Source: Geobacillus proteiniphilus
GTDB lineage: Bacteria; Bacillota; Bacilli; Bacillales; Anoxybacillaceae
Length of the DNA: 64,000 nucleotides
Reading direction: 5' to 3'
Assembly (NCBI RefSeq): GCF_001908025.1
Contig: NZ_MQMG01000001.1
Location: 152,302 to 216,301 of the forward strand
In this document: piece by piece, positions 13,564 through 22,470 of the stretch
Layout: each line of letters starts with the position of its first letter
How positions within the stretch are numbered: the stretch's first letter is position 1
The notes under the pieces: generated by a model
What the model was told of the DNA's origin: nothing
Databases searched by the model: none
The model's input: only the letters and a program-made list of their open reading frames with translations
Program-made: the position numbers and the translations under genes

Positions 13564-14082
13564 TTAAATAATGAACGCCGTTTTCTGATTCGTCGTCGCT
13601 TTTTGCGCCCCGCGGGTGAACGCGGTCGTTCCCGTGCGCGCCACTTCCTTAATGCCGTACGGGCGCAATAATTCAATCAACGCCTCGACTTTCTCCGGCT
13701 CGCCGGTCACTTGAATGACGAGGCTGTCTTTGCTTACGTCGACGATCGAGGCGCGAAACGGCTCGATGAGCGTGTAAATTTCCTGGCGGACCGCCGGAGG
13801 AGCGGCAACTTTAATGAGCGCCAGCTCGCGGGCGACGATCGCTTGGTCGGTGATGTCATTCACCTTCAACACATCAATCTGCTTGTTCAGCTGCTTAATG
13901 ATTTGCTCCGCCGTCCGTTCATCGTCAACGTTGACGACGAACGTCATCCGCGAAATGCCCTCGATTTCCGTATGCCCGACCGTAATGCTTTCGATATTGT
14001 AATGCCGCTTTGTAAACAACCCGGTAATGCGGTTTAAGACGCCGGGGCGGTTGTTGACTGTCATCGTGATGATTCTTCGCAT
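13564..14082 (-). CDS. ilvH: Acetolactate synthase small (regulatory) subunit
   Basis: ACT-domain subunit that confers valine feedback control on IlvB, 172 residues. The N-terminal ACT domain is clear ([20 protein letters not shown], residues 1-20, and [11 protein letters not shown]). A second half typical of the small-subunit C-terminal domain follows. It overlaps the end of ilvB by 22 bases, which couples translation of the two partners. About 100 bases separate it from ilvC. Confidence 0.96.
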   Translation of the reverse strand: MRRIITMTVNNRPGVLNRITGLFTKRHYNIESITVGHTEIEGISRMTFVVNVDDERTAEQIIKQLNKQIDVLKVNDITDQAIVARELALIKVAAPPAVRQEIYTLIEPFRASIVDVSKDSLVIQVTGEPEKVEALIELLRPYGIKEVARTGTTAFTRGAQKATTNQKTAFII

Positions 14083-15800
14083 GCTTTCACCCCCACCATT
14101 TCATGAAGCCCTTTGCCGGGCGCCACCATCGGATAGACGTTCTCGTCGGCGCGGACATGGAAATCAAGCAGCACCGGCCCATCCATCGCAAACGCTTGTT
14201 TTAACACTTCGGCCGCTTCCGCCTCCGTCTTCGCCCGCAGACCTGGCATCCCGTATGCTTCGGCAAGCTTGACGAAATCCGGCTGGTTCGGAATGAGCGA
14301 ATGGGAGTACCGTTTGTCATAGAACAGCTCCTGCCATTGCCGCACCATGCCGAGCGCCTGGTTGTTGACGATGACGATTTTGATCGGCAGCCGTAGCTCC
14401 TGGATGACCGACAGTTCTTGGAACGTCATTTGGAAGCCGCCGTCGCCGACGATCGAAACGACCGTAGCGCTCCGATCGGCGAGCTGGGCGCCGATCGCTG
14501 CCGGAAGCCCGAAGCCCATCGTGCCGAGCCCCCCGGACGTCACCCACCGGTGCGGCCGGTTGAACTTGTAATATTGCGCCGCCCACATTTGATGCTGGCC
14601 GACGTCCGTCGTCACGATCGCCTCGCCGTTTGTCATTTCATAGATCATCTCGATCAGTTTTTGCGGTTTGATCGTGCCGGCTTCCGGCTCATAATGGAGC
14701 GGGAAGCGCCGCTTCCATTCATCAAGCTGCGCGAGCCACGCCGCCGTGTCCGCCGGCTTGCCTTGCTGGGCGATCAGCTCTTGCAAGGCGGCTTTTGCAT
14801 CGCTGACGATTGGAATTTTCGTCGGCACGTTTTTGCCGATTTCCGCCGGATCGATGTCGATATGGGCGACGGTCGCTTTCGGCGCGAAATATTTTAAATT
14901 GCCGGTGACCCGGTCATCGAAGCGGGCGCCGATGTTGATGAGCAAATCGCATTCACACAGCGCCATATTCGCCGTATACGTACCGTGCATGCCGGCCATG
15001 CCTAAAAACAGCGGATGGTCGGCCGGGAAACCGCCAAGGCCAAGGAGCGTATGAATGACCGGAATGTTTTGCTGCTCGGCGTATTGCCGCAATTCATTGG
15101 ACGCATTGGCGTGCAAGATGCCGGCGCCGGCTAAAATGACCGGCCGCTTCGACTGGCTGACCGCCTCGACAAGCCGACGGATTTGCCAATGGTTCGGCTG
15201 CGTCGTCGGTTGATAGCCAGGCAAATGAACGTCTTGATCGTAATCAAACTCCCCTTCGGCCGTCGTAATGTCTTTTGGAATGTCGATCAACACCGGTCCG
15301 GGGCGCCCGGTCGTCGCAATGTGAAACGCCTCTTTAATGATTCTCGGCAGCTCGCTGATGTCGCGCACTTGGTAGTTGTGTTTCGTAATCGGCATCGTAA
15401 TGCCGACAACGTCCGCCTCCTGAAACGCATCCGAGCCGATGACGCTCGTTGCCACTTGCCCGGTAAAGACGACGAGCGGCAGCGAATCCATCATCGCGTC
15501 GGTCAACCCGGTGACGATGTTGGTCGCTCCCGGGCCGGAGGTGGCGATGACGACCCCCGGTTTTCCAGAAATGCGCGCATATCCTTCCGCCGCATGGATG
15601 GCCCCTTGCTCATGCCGCGTCAGCACGTGGAACACGCCGGCTTTATACAACTCGTCATACAGCGGGAGCACCGCCCCGCCCGGGTAGCCAAAAATGACTT
15701 CGACCTTTTCCGCCTTGAGCGCTTCAATCAGCATCAGCGACCCGCTCATTCTCGCCTTCGTCTTCGCTTTTTCTTGTTCCTCGACTTTCATTTTTGCCAT
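14061..15800 (-). CDS. ilvB: Acetolactate synthase large (catalytic) subunit
   Basis: ThDP- and FAD-dependent synthase making acetolactate or acetohydroxybutyrate, 579 residues. The start at 15800 (MAKMKVEEQ) follows GGGAGGATCGACG; in the longer frame that site would be coding. Visible: [15 protein letters not shown] with the catalytic Glu in [15 protein letters not shown] near residue 70, and the ThDP-Mg motif [12 protein letters not shown]...NNQALGMV near 450-485. First gene after the leucine T-box leader. Confidence 0.97.
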   Translation of the reverse strand: MAKMKVEEQEKAKTKARMSGSLMLIEALKAEKVEVIFGYPGGAVLPLYDELYKAGVFHVLTRHEQGAIHAAEGYARISGKPGVVIATSGPGATNIVTGLTDAMMDSLPLVVFTGQVATSVIGSDAFQEADVVGITMPITKHNYQVRDISELPRIIKEAFHIATTGRPGPVLIDIPKDITTAEGEFDYDQDVHLPGYQPTTQPNHWQIRRLVEAVSQSKRPVILAGAGILHANASNELRQYAEQQNIPVIHTLLGLGGFPADHPLFLGMAGMHGTYTANMALCECDLLINIGARFDDRVTGNLKYFAPKATVAHIDIDPAEIGKNVPTKIPIVSDAKAALQELIAQQGKPADTAAWLAQLDEWKRRFPLHYEPEAGTIKPQKLIEMIYEMTNGEAIVTTDVGQHQMWAAQYYKFNRPHRWVTSGGLGTMGFGLPAAIGAQLADRSATVVSIVGDGGFQMTFQELSVIQELRLPIKIVIVNNQALGMVRQWQELFYDKRYSHSLIPNQPDFVKLAEAYGMPGLRAKTEAEAAEVLKQAFAMDGPVLLDFHVRADENVYPMVAPGKGLHEMVGVKACEESSR

Positions 15801-15828
15801 CGTCGATCCTCCCTGTGATTTGTCATCC

Positions 15829-16135
15829 ATATAAAAAACCTTTCCGCCCACGATGGCTGGTATTTCCAGCCAAAGGGGCGAAAAGGTTTCCTTTCCGCGG
15901 TACCACCCTTCTTCACGGCCATGACGGCCGCCTCAGGAGCGGCCAGCCGAAGCCGGCCGCTCATTTTGGTAACGAGTGAAGCGCGCGTCTCCACTCGTCC
16001 AGCCCTACTAGCCGTCCGGCGTTCAGGCTGGCGCTCAGAGGTGAGTTCATCAAGCGGCAACATCACCGGTTCGCAGCTACCCCGGCTCTCTGTGGATGTT
16101 GATCCCGCTGACTACTTATCCTCGTCAACGCTTTT
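15829..16135 (-). promoter_or_regulatory. T-box riboswitch, leucine (CUC specifier), ilvB-leuD leader
   Basis: The T-box core AAGGGTGGTACCGCG is at 15896-15910 on the minus strand. It is followed by a terminator with stem AACCTTTTCGCCC/GGGCGGAAAGGTT (15831-15888) and a U run. Stem I begins near 16130 (GCGTTGACGAGG, with a downstream AGAGAG bulge). The specifier context ATGAA-CTC-ACCTCTGAG puts CUC (Leu) at 16043-16045. Uncharged tRNA-Leu should pair with the T-box and stabilise the antiterminator, switching on ilvB to leuD. I saw no convincing promoter between ilvE and this leader, so it may be read from the ilvE promoter. Confidence 0.95.
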
Positions 16136-16159
16136 TCGCTATAAAATTGTCATGTGCAA

Positions 16160-17059
16160 TCAACCGACATTGGCGTTCGTCGGATACACCTTCACTCCTT
16201 CGACGACCACGCGGCGGCGAAATTCTTCAAGCAACCGCTTTGTATGCGGTCCCGGCGTCCCGTCGCCGATCGTCCGGCCATCGACTTTAATGACGGAAAT
16301 GACTTCGGCCGCCGTCCCCGTCAAAAACACTTCATCAGCAACATACACATCATGGCGGGTAAACGGCTCCTCTTTCACCGTATAGCCGAGATCCTCCGCG
16401 ATTTCGATGATCGCTTGGCGCGTGATGCCTTCAAGCGCCCCGACATACCCAGGCGGCGTGTAAATGACGCCGTTTTTGATGATGAAAACGTTGTCTCCCG
16501 AACCTTCCGCGACATAGCCTTGATCGTTTAAGATCAGCGCTTCGCTTACATTCGCCAAATGCGCCTCAATTTTGACAAGCACGTTGTTTAGGTAGTTGAG
16601 CGATTTGACTTTCGGACTCAGCACATCAGAGCGGTTGCGGCGCGTCGCCACCGTCACCACTTCGATGCCGGTTTCATATAAATGTTTCGGGAAGAGCGCG
16701 AGCGGCTCGACGATAATAACGATTTGCGGCGTTTTGCATTTGTACGGATCAAGTCCTAAATCGCCGACCCCGCGCGAAACGACCAGGCGGATGTACGCAT
16801 CTTGATAGCCGTTGCGGCGGATCGTTTCGAGCACGTGGCCAATCATTTCGTCCTTCGTGTACGGAATGTCGAGCAAAATCGACTTCGCCGAATTGTATAG
16901 CCGATCTATATGTTCTTCAAGGCGGAATACGTTGCCGCTATAGACGCGAATGCCTTCAAATACCCCGTCGCCATACAAAAATCCATGGTCATACACGGAA
17001 ATTTTGGCGTTTTCTTTTGTCACAAATTCTCCGTTTAAAAAGATCCATTGTTCGCCCAC
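16160..17059 (-). CDS. ilvE: Branched-chain amino acid aminotransferase
   Basis: PLP-dependent class IV transaminase for the last step of Leu, Ile and Val synthesis, 299 residues. Motifs: SVYDHGFLYGDGVFEGIRVY near residue 22, the PLP lysine in SPKVKSLNYLNN near 150, and the phosphate-binding EGSGDNVFIIK near 195 with LTGTAAEV near 258. The start is GTG at 17059 after GAGGGGAACCGAA. It lies upstream of the T-box, so it escapes tRNA-Leu attenuation while feeding the same pathway. A promoter and a possible CodY site precede it. Confidence 0.95.
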   Translation of the reverse strand: MGEQWIFLNGEFVTKENAKISVYDHGFLYGDGVFEGIRVYSGNVFRLEEHIDRLYNSAKSILLDIPYTKDEMIGHVLETIRRNGYQDAYIRLVVSRGVGDLGLDPYKCKTPQIVIIVEPLALFPKHLYETGIEVVTVATRRNRSDVLSPKVKSLNYLNNVLVKIEAHLANVSEALILNDQGYVAEGSGDNVFIIKNGVIYTPPGYVGALEGITRQAIIEIAEDLGYTVKEEPFTRHDVYVADEVFLTGTAAEVISVIKVDGRTIGDGTPGPHTKRLLEEFRRRVVVEGVKVYPTNANVG

Positions 17060-17144
17060 TTCGGTTCCCCTCTTCCTTGATCAGTCAACAGTTGCTTTGA
17101 ACGGCTCGATGATGTGTTTGCATCGTTTCTCTTATTTGAAAATT

Positions 17145-17173
17145 ATAATAATCCGAAACCTCCGCGCCGTCAA
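17145..17173 (-). promoter_or_regulatory. Sigma-A promoter of ilvE (and possibly the ilv-leu operon)
   Basis: TTGACG (17168-17173), 17-base spacer, TATTAT (17145-17150) on the minus strand, about 85 bases before ilvE. Good consensus. Confidence 0.7.
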
Positions 17174-17176
17174 TAA

Positions 17177-17191
17177 CGTTTTTTGAAAATT
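17177..17191 (-). promoter_or_regulatory. Candidate CodY box
   Basis: Minus strand AATTTTCAAAAAACG matches the CodY consensus AATTTTCWGAAAATT at 12 of 15 positions and abuts the -35 of the ilvE promoter. CodY repression of ilv-leu genes is established in B. subtilis; its use here is inference. Confidence 0.4.
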
Positions 17192-17319
17192 TCGATTGAT
17201 CAAACTATTTGAATGCGCTTACATTATGATAGAATCAAGGTTTTGCCGATTCAAAAAATTTTTTTCTTTCTTGGCCGGCTCATAGAAGGCGGACGCGCTC
17301 TAACCGCCAAAGACGAAAA

Positions 17320-17347
17320 ACAAAAAATAGCGGACGTTTTGTCCGCT
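17320..17347 (-). terminator. Terminator of the rph-rdgB-ysnB unit
   Basis: AGCGGAC/GTCCGCT stem with a TTTTG loop, partly within the ysnB stop codon, followed by a U-rich tract on the minus strand. Confidence 0.75.
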
Positions 17348-17853
17348 TAGATCGAAAAGGTTCGTTCCATTCCAGGAACGGGCCGCCCATCCACTTCATA
17401 AAATTGGACGTGCGCCCGCCCGCCGCCGATGGTCAACACCGCGTACGTTTTTTCTTTTCTTCCGCGCGGCAAAGCAATGCTGCCGGGGTTGATGAACAAC
17501 ACCCCATCCATTTGCTCGGCGCCGGCCAAATGCGAGTGGCCGAAACAAACGACGTGAGCCCCTGTTTCTTGCGCGCGATAGGATAAACGCAAAAGCGACG
17601 TTTTCACCCCGTATAAATGGCCGTGGGTGACAAACAACCGAACGCCGCCCACCTCTTCGATGCGCTCAGCAGGAAACGCGGCGAAATCGCAGTTGCCGCG
17701 CACGACGGCAAACGGGGCGATCTCGTCCGCCCCCACCTCCAGCTCCGAGTCGCCGCAATGGATAAACAAATCCGCTTCATGGCGATGACGGTTGACAATT
17801 TCAGCAAGTTCGGCAGTCAGCCCATGGCTGTCGCTCACAATCACCGCCTTCAT
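17347..17853 (-). CDS. ysnB: Metallophosphoesterase YsnB (MJ0936/YfcE-like)
   Basis: Small calcineurin-like phosphodiesterase of undefined physiological substrate, 168 residues. The five metal-binding blocks are readable: SDSHG (residues 8-12), HCGD near 33, GNCD near 54, THGH near 77, and GHSH near 104. No signal peptide, so cytosolic. It overlaps the end of rdgB by 4 bases, the last gene of the rph-rdgB-ysnB unit as in B. subtilis. Confidence 0.88.
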   Translation of the reverse strand: MKAVIVSDSHGLTAELAEIVNRHRHEADLFIHCGDSELEVGADEIAPFAVVRGNCDFAAFPAERIEEVGGVRLFVTHGHLYGVKTSLLRLSYRAQETGAHVVCFGHSHLAGAEQMDGVLFINPGSIALPRGRKEKTYAVLTIGGGRAHVQFYEVDGRPVPGMERTFSI

Positions 17854-18464
17854 TCCGGCCGCCCCTTTCCACCGACGATCTCATCCCACTGCTCATCGAG
17901 CTTCGTCAGCGCCTTGGCGCGATGACTGATTTGATTTTTTTCCTCCGGCGCAAGCTCCGCCATTGTTTTTCCCCGCTCCGGAAGGTAAAAAACGGGATCA
18001 TAGCCAAAGCCCCCCTCCCCACGCGGCGCTTCGGCGATATAACCATCGCATGTCGCTTCGACGACGGCGGTCGGCCGCCCTGGGATCGCGACGGCGAGCG
18101 CGCAATGAAAACGAGCCGTGCGCTGCTCCATCGGCACCCCGTCAAGCTCGCGAAGCAGCTTGGCGATGTTGCGTGCATCGTTTTTATCTTCCCCGGCGTA
18201 ACGGGCCGAATGAACGCCCGGCCGGCCGCCGAGCGCATCGACCACGAGCCCGGAATCATCGGCGATCACCGGCCGCTTTAGGCGCCGCGACGCCGCTTCT
18301 GCTTTGAGCACGGCATTTTCCGCAAACGTGCTTCCCGTTTCTTCGACATCCGGAGCGTCCGGAAAGTCAAGCAGCGATTTCACTTCGACGCCCCGCTTGG
18401 CGAACAAAGCGGCGAACTCGCGCACTTTGCCCGCATTTTGTGTAGCGATGACAATCTCCTTCAC
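17850..18464 (-). CDS. rdgB: XTP/dITP diphosphatase (Ham1/RdgB family)
   Basis: Nucleotide-pool cleaner that hydrolyses ITP and XTP to monophosphates; 204 residues from the GTG at 18464, after AGAGGAGGACACA. A longer in-frame start would overlap rph by about 50 bases. Signature residues: [12 protein letters not shown] at the N-terminus, the [13 protein letters not shown] loop with GVHSARYAG near 70, and [10 protein letters not shown] near 150. The start overlaps the rph stop (GTGA). Confidence 0.93.
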   Translation of the reverse strand: MKEIVIATQNAGKVREFAALFAKRGVEVKSLLDFPDAPDVEETGSTFAENAVLKAEAASRRLKRPVIADDSGLVVDALGGRPGVHSARYAGEDKNDARNIAKLLRELDGVPMEQRTARFHCALAVAIPGRPTAVVEATCDGYIAEAPRGEGGFGYDPVFYLPERGKTMAELAPEEKNQISHRAKALTKLDEQWDEIVGGKGRPE

Positions 18465-19231
18465 TCTGTGTCCTCCTCTGCCGCTTCTTTTTTTTCGCCA
18501 ATGCGCGCTGCCCACTCGCCCAATGCGCGGCGCTGAACGACGATGAGCTGCTCGATGCCTATTTGCGCCGCTTCAAGCAATTCATCGAGCTCGGCGCGCG
18601 AAAAAACCGCTTCCTCTCCAGTTCCTTGAATCTCAACAAATTGACCGGCTCCGGTCATGACGACGTTCATATCCACTTTCGCCCGCGCATCCTCGTTGTA
18701 ATCCAAATCAAGGATCACCCCATGCTCTGGATCGATGCCGACCGAGGTTGCGGCGAGAAAATCGCGGATCGGAAGCGCCTCGAGCTTCCCTTCTTCCACC
18801 AGTTTGGCCAGCGCCAACACAAGCGCCACATACGCACCGGTGATCGACGCCGTCCGCGTTCCGCCATCCGCCTGAATGACGTCGCAATCGATCCAAATGG
18901 TCCGCTCGCCAAGCTGTTCAAGATCAACAACCGAGCGAAGCGCGCGGCCGATTAAGCGCTGAATTTCCATCGTCCGCCCCGACACTTTTCCTTTGCTCGC
19001 TTCCCTCACATTCCGTTGCTCTGTCGCCCGCGGCAGCATCCCATATTCGGCCGTAATCCATCCTTTGCCGCCGCCGCGCATAAACGACGGCACTTTCTCT
19101 TCGACCGTCGCCGTGCAAATGACTTTCGTGTCGCCGATTTCAATGAGCACCGACCCTTCAGCGTGCTTCATGTAATGCGGGTGTATATGTACAGGGCGCA
19201 ACTCGCAACTGCTTCGTCCGTCCGCTCTCAT
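18461..19231 (-). CDS. rph: Ribonuclease PH
   Basis: Phosphorolytic 3'-5' exoribonuclease for tRNA 3' trimming, 256 residues. Motifs: MRADGR start, [19 protein letters not shown], the phosphate-site region [17 protein letters not shown], and [19 protein letters not shown]. The ATG at 19231 follows AAAGGAGGACTCAGCTG. It leads the rph-rdgB-ysnB unit downstream of gerM, with a terminator in the gap. Confidence 0.96.
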   Translation of the reverse strand: MRADGRSSCELRPVHIHPHYMKHAEGSVLIEIGDTKVICTATVEEKVPSFMRGGGKGWITAEYGMLPRATEQRNVREASKGKVSGRTMEIQRLIGRALRSVVDLEQLGERTIWIDCDVIQADGGTRTASITGAYVALVLALAKLVEEGKLEALPIRDFLAATSVGIDPEHGVILDLDYNEDARAKVDMNVVMTGAGQFVEIQGTGEEAVFSRAELDELLEAAQIGIEQLIVVQRRALGEWAARIGEKKEAAEEDTE

Positions 19232-19294
19232 CAGCTGAGTCCTCCTTTTCCCTCTTCAACTGAATGCCAGACGCCGCATTTCTTTCCGCCTAGC

Positions 19295-19332
19295 GAAAAA
19301 AAGAAAGAGGCGGAATACGTTTCCACCTCTTT
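19295..19332 (-). terminator. Terminator of gerM
   Basis: Stem AAAGAGGTGGAA/TTCCGCCTCTTT (one G-T pair) with a short loop, then TTCTTTTTTT, on the minus strand. Confidence 0.85.
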
Positions 19333-19380
19333 GTTATACCATAACGCCCTGTTCGTTTCCAACCTGTCAGCGCCAACCGG

Positions 19381-20454
19381 TTAAAATGTCCCGGTATTGA
19401 CGTTTTGCGGCCGAGCGACCGGTTTGGTGAGCGGCTTGCCGTCTTCCGTGACAAGATTGGCTTTGCCATTGACTGTGATCGCCACGCTTTCGACTCCTTT
19501 TTGCTCAGTGAGCGACAAAACGAGAGAATTCAACACGACGTCGGAAATGACATTTTTCTTGTTGCTGCCATAAATGCCTTCGTTAAAGTTGAGCGTCACT
19601 TTGCCATCCTCATATTTCGGGGCATCGACAAGCTTCGCGTCCGGCTGAAAGACGCCGACAAGCCCGCTCCCTTGCTCTGGTCCTTGAATCAGTTCGTTGA
19701 CGGCCGCTGCGATATCATCCTTTTCTTTATTGGATACACGCCGTGTCACCGGCACATAGTATGTGTTGTTCCCTTGTTGGGCGACAAAATAAACGGTGAC
19801 CGGATGCGTATTCGTAATGTCTGGCACGCCGCTCGCTTCCATATTGATGCCGTCGGCGCGGCTTACCCCATCTTGAATCGGCGTTTTATTGACCGGCATC
19901 ACGTTTTGATCGTAGCCGTTGATGCGGATTTTGACGCGCTTGATATTGTCAAATTGCGTCAACGTCCACGTAATGGACTGCAAAATTCGTTTTTCGTCCT
20001 CCGGCTTATAGTTTTTAAACTCCGGCGAAAAGTCAGCGATCAACGTTCCGTCTTTTTCCAATTTTGCACCAAGCACCGTCGTTCCGGCTGGAATGACCGC
20101 GCGGAAGCCGTTCGGCAACATTTCTGACACGGGTCCGTCTTCAACCAAATATTCGAGTACTTGTTTCGCCACGGCCTGCGTTTTCGGCAATTCCACTGTT
20201 TGCGGCACGACAAAGCCGTTTTTGTCAATCAAGTACAGCTCTCTTTTCACCGTCTCGGTGGCCTTCGCTTTCTCTTCCCCTTCCTTTTGGCTTTCCGTCG
20301 CTTCCTGAAGCGCTTGGCCGTCTTTGACATAACTCGTCTCTTGCGGCGGATCGATCTCCTTCACCGCCTCATCTCGCCCAAACAAACCGCAGCCGCCAAG
20401 CAACAACAGCGAGGCGAGCAGCGGCGCCGCCCATATGTGAGTCGTCCGTTTCAT
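19381..20454 (-). CDS. gerM: Spore germination lipoprotein GerM
   Basis: Sporulation and germination protein, 357 residues. The signal peptide ends in the lipobox LGGC (Cys about 22), so it is anchored on the outer face of the membrane. Two GerMN domains follow (about 70-195 and 220-335), each with the conserved L-x-N/DFSxxF-type core (LIADFSPEFKNY and VTLNFNEGIYGS). In B. subtilis GerM binds the SpoIIQ-SpoIIIAH channel. It lies between racE and rph, with terminators on both sides. Confidence 0.92.
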   Translation of the reverse strand: MKRTTHIWAAPLLASLLLLGGCGLFGRDEAVKEIDPPQETSYVKDGQALQEATESQKEGEEKAKATETVKRELYLIDKNGFVVPQTVELPKTQAVAKQVLEYLVEDGPVSEMLPNGFRAVIPAGTTVLGAKLEKDGTLIADFSPEFKNYKPEDEKRILQSITWTLTQFDNIKRVKIRINGYDQNVMPVNKTPIQDGVSRADGINMEASGVPDITNTHPVTVYFVAQQGNNTYYVPVTRRVSNKEKDDIAAAVNELIQGPEQGSGLVGVFQPDAKLVDAPKYEDGKVTLNFNEGIYGSNKKNVISDVVLNSLVLSLTEQKGVESVAITVNGKANLVTEDGKPLTKPVARPQNVNTGTF

Positions 20455-20514
20455 TGACGTTCCCTCCTACTCGTAGTTTGTACTACTATGTATACGAGCC
20501 GTTTTCCAAAATAG

Positions 20515-20553
20515 AATAAAAAAATCCTTTAGCGCATGGACGCTAAAGGATTT
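20515..20553 (-). terminator. Terminator of racE
   Basis: Perfect 13-base stem AAATCCTTTAGCG/CGCTAAAGGATTT followed by a U run on the minus strand, 5 bases after the racE stop. Confidence 0.92.
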
Positions 20554-20558
20554 GTTGG

Positions 20559-21353
20559 TTACAGCCGAATCGCCTCGACCGTGCCGATCGGCTTGCCAAA
20601 CCACTTCCCGGAAATCTTTTCAAACAGCTCTTTCGGCCCGGTCGTGAAAAACAAATGCTCCGGTTCGCGCTCGCCGGTGTAAAGGAGCTGGCTGTGGTGC
20701 AAAATTGCGCTCACTTCACGAGCCGTCTCACCGCCCGAGCAAATGAGCTTCACGCGTTTGCCCATATACGTGCGAATGAGCGGCGCGAGCAACGGATAAT
20801 GCGTGCAGCCTAAAATAAGCACATCGATCGGCAGCGGGCGAAGCGGAGCGAGCGATTCGGCGACGATCGCCATCGCCTCTTGCCCTTCAAAGTCGCCGCT
20901 TTCAACAAGCGGAACGAACTTCGGACAGGCCAAGCTCTCGACTTGGACGCGCGGATTGATCGATTGAAGCGCCTTTTCATACGCCCGGCTTCGGATCGTG
21001 CCAATCGTGCCGATGACGCCGATGTGCCCGCGCCTAGTCGCTTTCAGGGCGGCGCGAGCGCCGGGATGAATGACGCCAAGCACAGGAATGTCAAGCTTCG
21101 CCCGCACGTCGTCAAGCGCGACCGCCGTCGCGGTGTTGCAGGCGATAACAAGCATTTTCAAGGGATATTGCCGCAAGTAATCAATCATTTGCCACGTAAA
21201 TCGACGGACTTCTTCCACCGGCCGCGGCCCGTACGGGCAACGGGCGGTGTCGCCTAAGTAAATAATTTGTTCTTTCGGCAGCTGCCTCATAATTTCTTTG
21301 GCGACGGTCAAACCGCCGACTCCTGAGTCAATGACACCAATTGCTCTTTCCAA
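20559..21353 (-). CDS. racE: Glutamate racemase
   Basis: Makes D-glutamate for peptidoglycan, 264 residues. Both catalytic cysteines are present: [12 protein letters not shown] (about C73) and [11 protein letters not shown] (about C184). The N-terminal [13 protein letters not shown] contains the catalytic Asp and Ser region. The start is TTG at 21353, 9 bases after the ysmB stop, which implies coupled translation. Part of gerE-ysmB-racE. Confidence 0.95.
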   Translation of the reverse strand: MERAIGVIDSGVGGLTVAKEIMRQLPKEQIIYLGDTARCPYGPRPVEEVRRFTWQMIDYLRQYPLKMLVIACNTATAVALDDVRAKLDIPVLGVIHPGARAALKATRRGHIGVIGTIGTIRSRAYEKALQSINPRVQVESLACPKFVPLVESGDFEGQEAMAIVAESLAPLRPLPIDVLILGCTHYPLLAPLIRTYMGKRVKLICSGGETAREVSAILHHSQLLYTGEREPEHLFFTTGPKELFEKISGKWFGKPIGTVEAIRL

Positions 21354-21362
21354 GTGATCGCC

Positions 21363-21806
21363 TCATTCTTTCGTCATTTCTTGATGCAATTTGCGCAAAC
21401 AACGCTCAAAGACGACGATTTCCTCGTCTGAAAAACTTTCCAGCACGCTGGCTAGATCGCGCTGGCGTTTCTCAATCACTTCTTCGATAATGCGCTCCCC
21501 TTTTTCAAGCAGGTGGATGCGGACGACGCGGCGGTCGTGTTCATCGCGGACTCTGGCGACAAGTCCGTTCCGCTCCATGCGGTCGACCAAGTCGGTCGTC
21601 GTGCTGCACGCCAAATACATTTTGTTCGATAACTCGCCGACCGTCAAGTCCCCTTCTTCAAGCAGCCACTGCAGGGCGACAAATTGCGGTGGGGTGATCG
21701 GATAGTTGGTTAAAATTTCACGGCCGCGCTGTTTCAAATTTGCGGCGATATAGCGAAGCAATTTTTCCAACTCGGCGACCGTTCTTTCATTCATCGCAGA
21801 CGGCAT
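21363..21806 (-). CDS. ysmB: MarR-family regulator YsmB
   Basis: Winged-helix repressor, 147 residues. The DNA-binding core runs from about 38 to 105 with the recognition helix in SNKMYLACSTTTDLVDRMERNGLV and the wing R-D-E-H-D-R-R. The start at 21806 follows AAGGAGAGATGGT. It carries a cysteine in the recognition helix (LACSTT), which could be redox-sensitive (inference). It sits between gerE and racE as in B. subtilis; targets unknown. Confidence 0.85.
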   Translation of the reverse strand: MPSAMNERTVAELEKLLRYIAANLKQRGREILTNYPITPPQFVALQWLLEEGDLTVGELSNKMYLACSTTTDLVDRMERNGLVARVRDEHDRRVVRIHLLEKGERIIEEVIEKRQRDLASVLESFSDEEIVVFERCLRKLHQEMTKE

Positions 21807-21907
21807 ACCATCTCTCCTTGATCGTTTCCGCGGCCAGCCTCAAACGGCAGCTTGCGTCGACAGCTATTCTTACTTTTCATTTTACAACACCGGCAAAGAT
21901 AATCAAC

Positions 21908-21929
21908 AAAAAAATGCGGCGGCCGCCGC
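21908..21929 (-). terminator. Terminator of gerE
   Basis: GC-rich palindrome GCGGCGGCCGCCGC (21916-21929), then A and a run of T on the minus strand. A second GC-rich hairpin lies just upstream (about 21935-21965). Confidence 0.75.
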
Positions 21930-22014
21930 GGACGAAGGCCGGACGGGCGCCAAGCCTCGTCCGGCCGCAAGGGAACATAACAGCCGGCTGTCCAACAAGG
22001 AAAGCCGGCATCGT

Positions 22015-22239
22015 TTATAGTTCAAGTTCGCCCATTCGAAGCAATTCAATGACAGCTTGCGAGCGCCCCTTGACCCCAAGCTTTTGCATCGCATTCGAAA
22101 TATGGTTGCGAACCGTTTTCTCGCTGATAAACAGCTCTTTGGCGATCTCTTTTGTCGTCTTGTCTTGCACGAGCAATTCGAAGACTTCTTTTTCTCTTTT
22201 TGTCAAAAGCGGCTTCGATTGAAACGATTTGTCCTTCAA
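22015..22239 (-). CDS. gerE: Spore coat transcription factor GerE
   Basis: LuxR-type helix-turn-helix protein acting with sigma-K on late mother-cell coat genes. It has 74 residues and is essentially a stand-alone DNA-binding domain. The LuxR signature LTKREKEVFELLVQDKTTKEIA with ISEKTVRNHISNAMQKLGV is complete. The start is TTG at 22239, 9 bases after GGAGGG. A sigma-K-like promoter lies about 60 bases upstream. Confidence 0.95.
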   Translation of the reverse strand: MKDKSFQSKPLLTKREKEVFELLVQDKTTKEIAKELFISEKTVRNHISNAMQKLGVKGRSQAVIELLRMGELEL

Positions 22240-22252
22240 CGGTTGTAACCCT

Positions 22253-22319
22253 CCTTGCTCTCAATGGGCCCGAACTGCCGGATGGGTATTTCCTCGCCAT
22301 ATCGTATGTGAGAGCAAGG
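22253..22319. repeat. 11-base inverted repeat flanking the gerE leader
   Basis: CCTTGCTCTCA (22253-22263) and TGAGAGCAAGG (22309-22319) are perfect inverted copies 45 bases apart. The gerE-proximal arm runs into its Shine-Dalgarno (minus strand TGAGAGCAAGGAGGG). The distal arm lies in the promoter spacer, so it may be an operator pair rather than an RNA stem. Confidence 0.5.
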
Positions 22320-22327
22320 GCGGCGGT
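22300..22327 (-). promoter_or_regulatory. Candidate sigma-K promoter of gerE
   Basis: Minus strand AC (22326-22327), 17 bases, CATACGATA (22300-22308). This fits the sigma-K pattern AC-N16/17-CATANNNTA. gerE is a known sigma-K gene. Confidence 0.55.
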
Positions 22328-22420
22328 GACGAAAATTTGCTTATCTAATAGAAAAATGGGTCTTTTTTTCTTCATCTTTCGGTTCGCCGGGGACGGTTGG
22401 CTTCCACTTGCCTAGTGAAA

Positions 22421-22460
22421 CAAAAAATCCCCCTCATGTCTATTCGAATGAAGGGGATTT
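22421..22460 (-). terminator. Terminator of sdhCAB
   Basis: Stem AATCCCCTTCAT/ATGAGGGGGATT with one mismatch, then TTTTG, 11 bases after the sdhB stop. Confidence 0.88.
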
Positions 22461-22470
22461 TATTCTGCCG

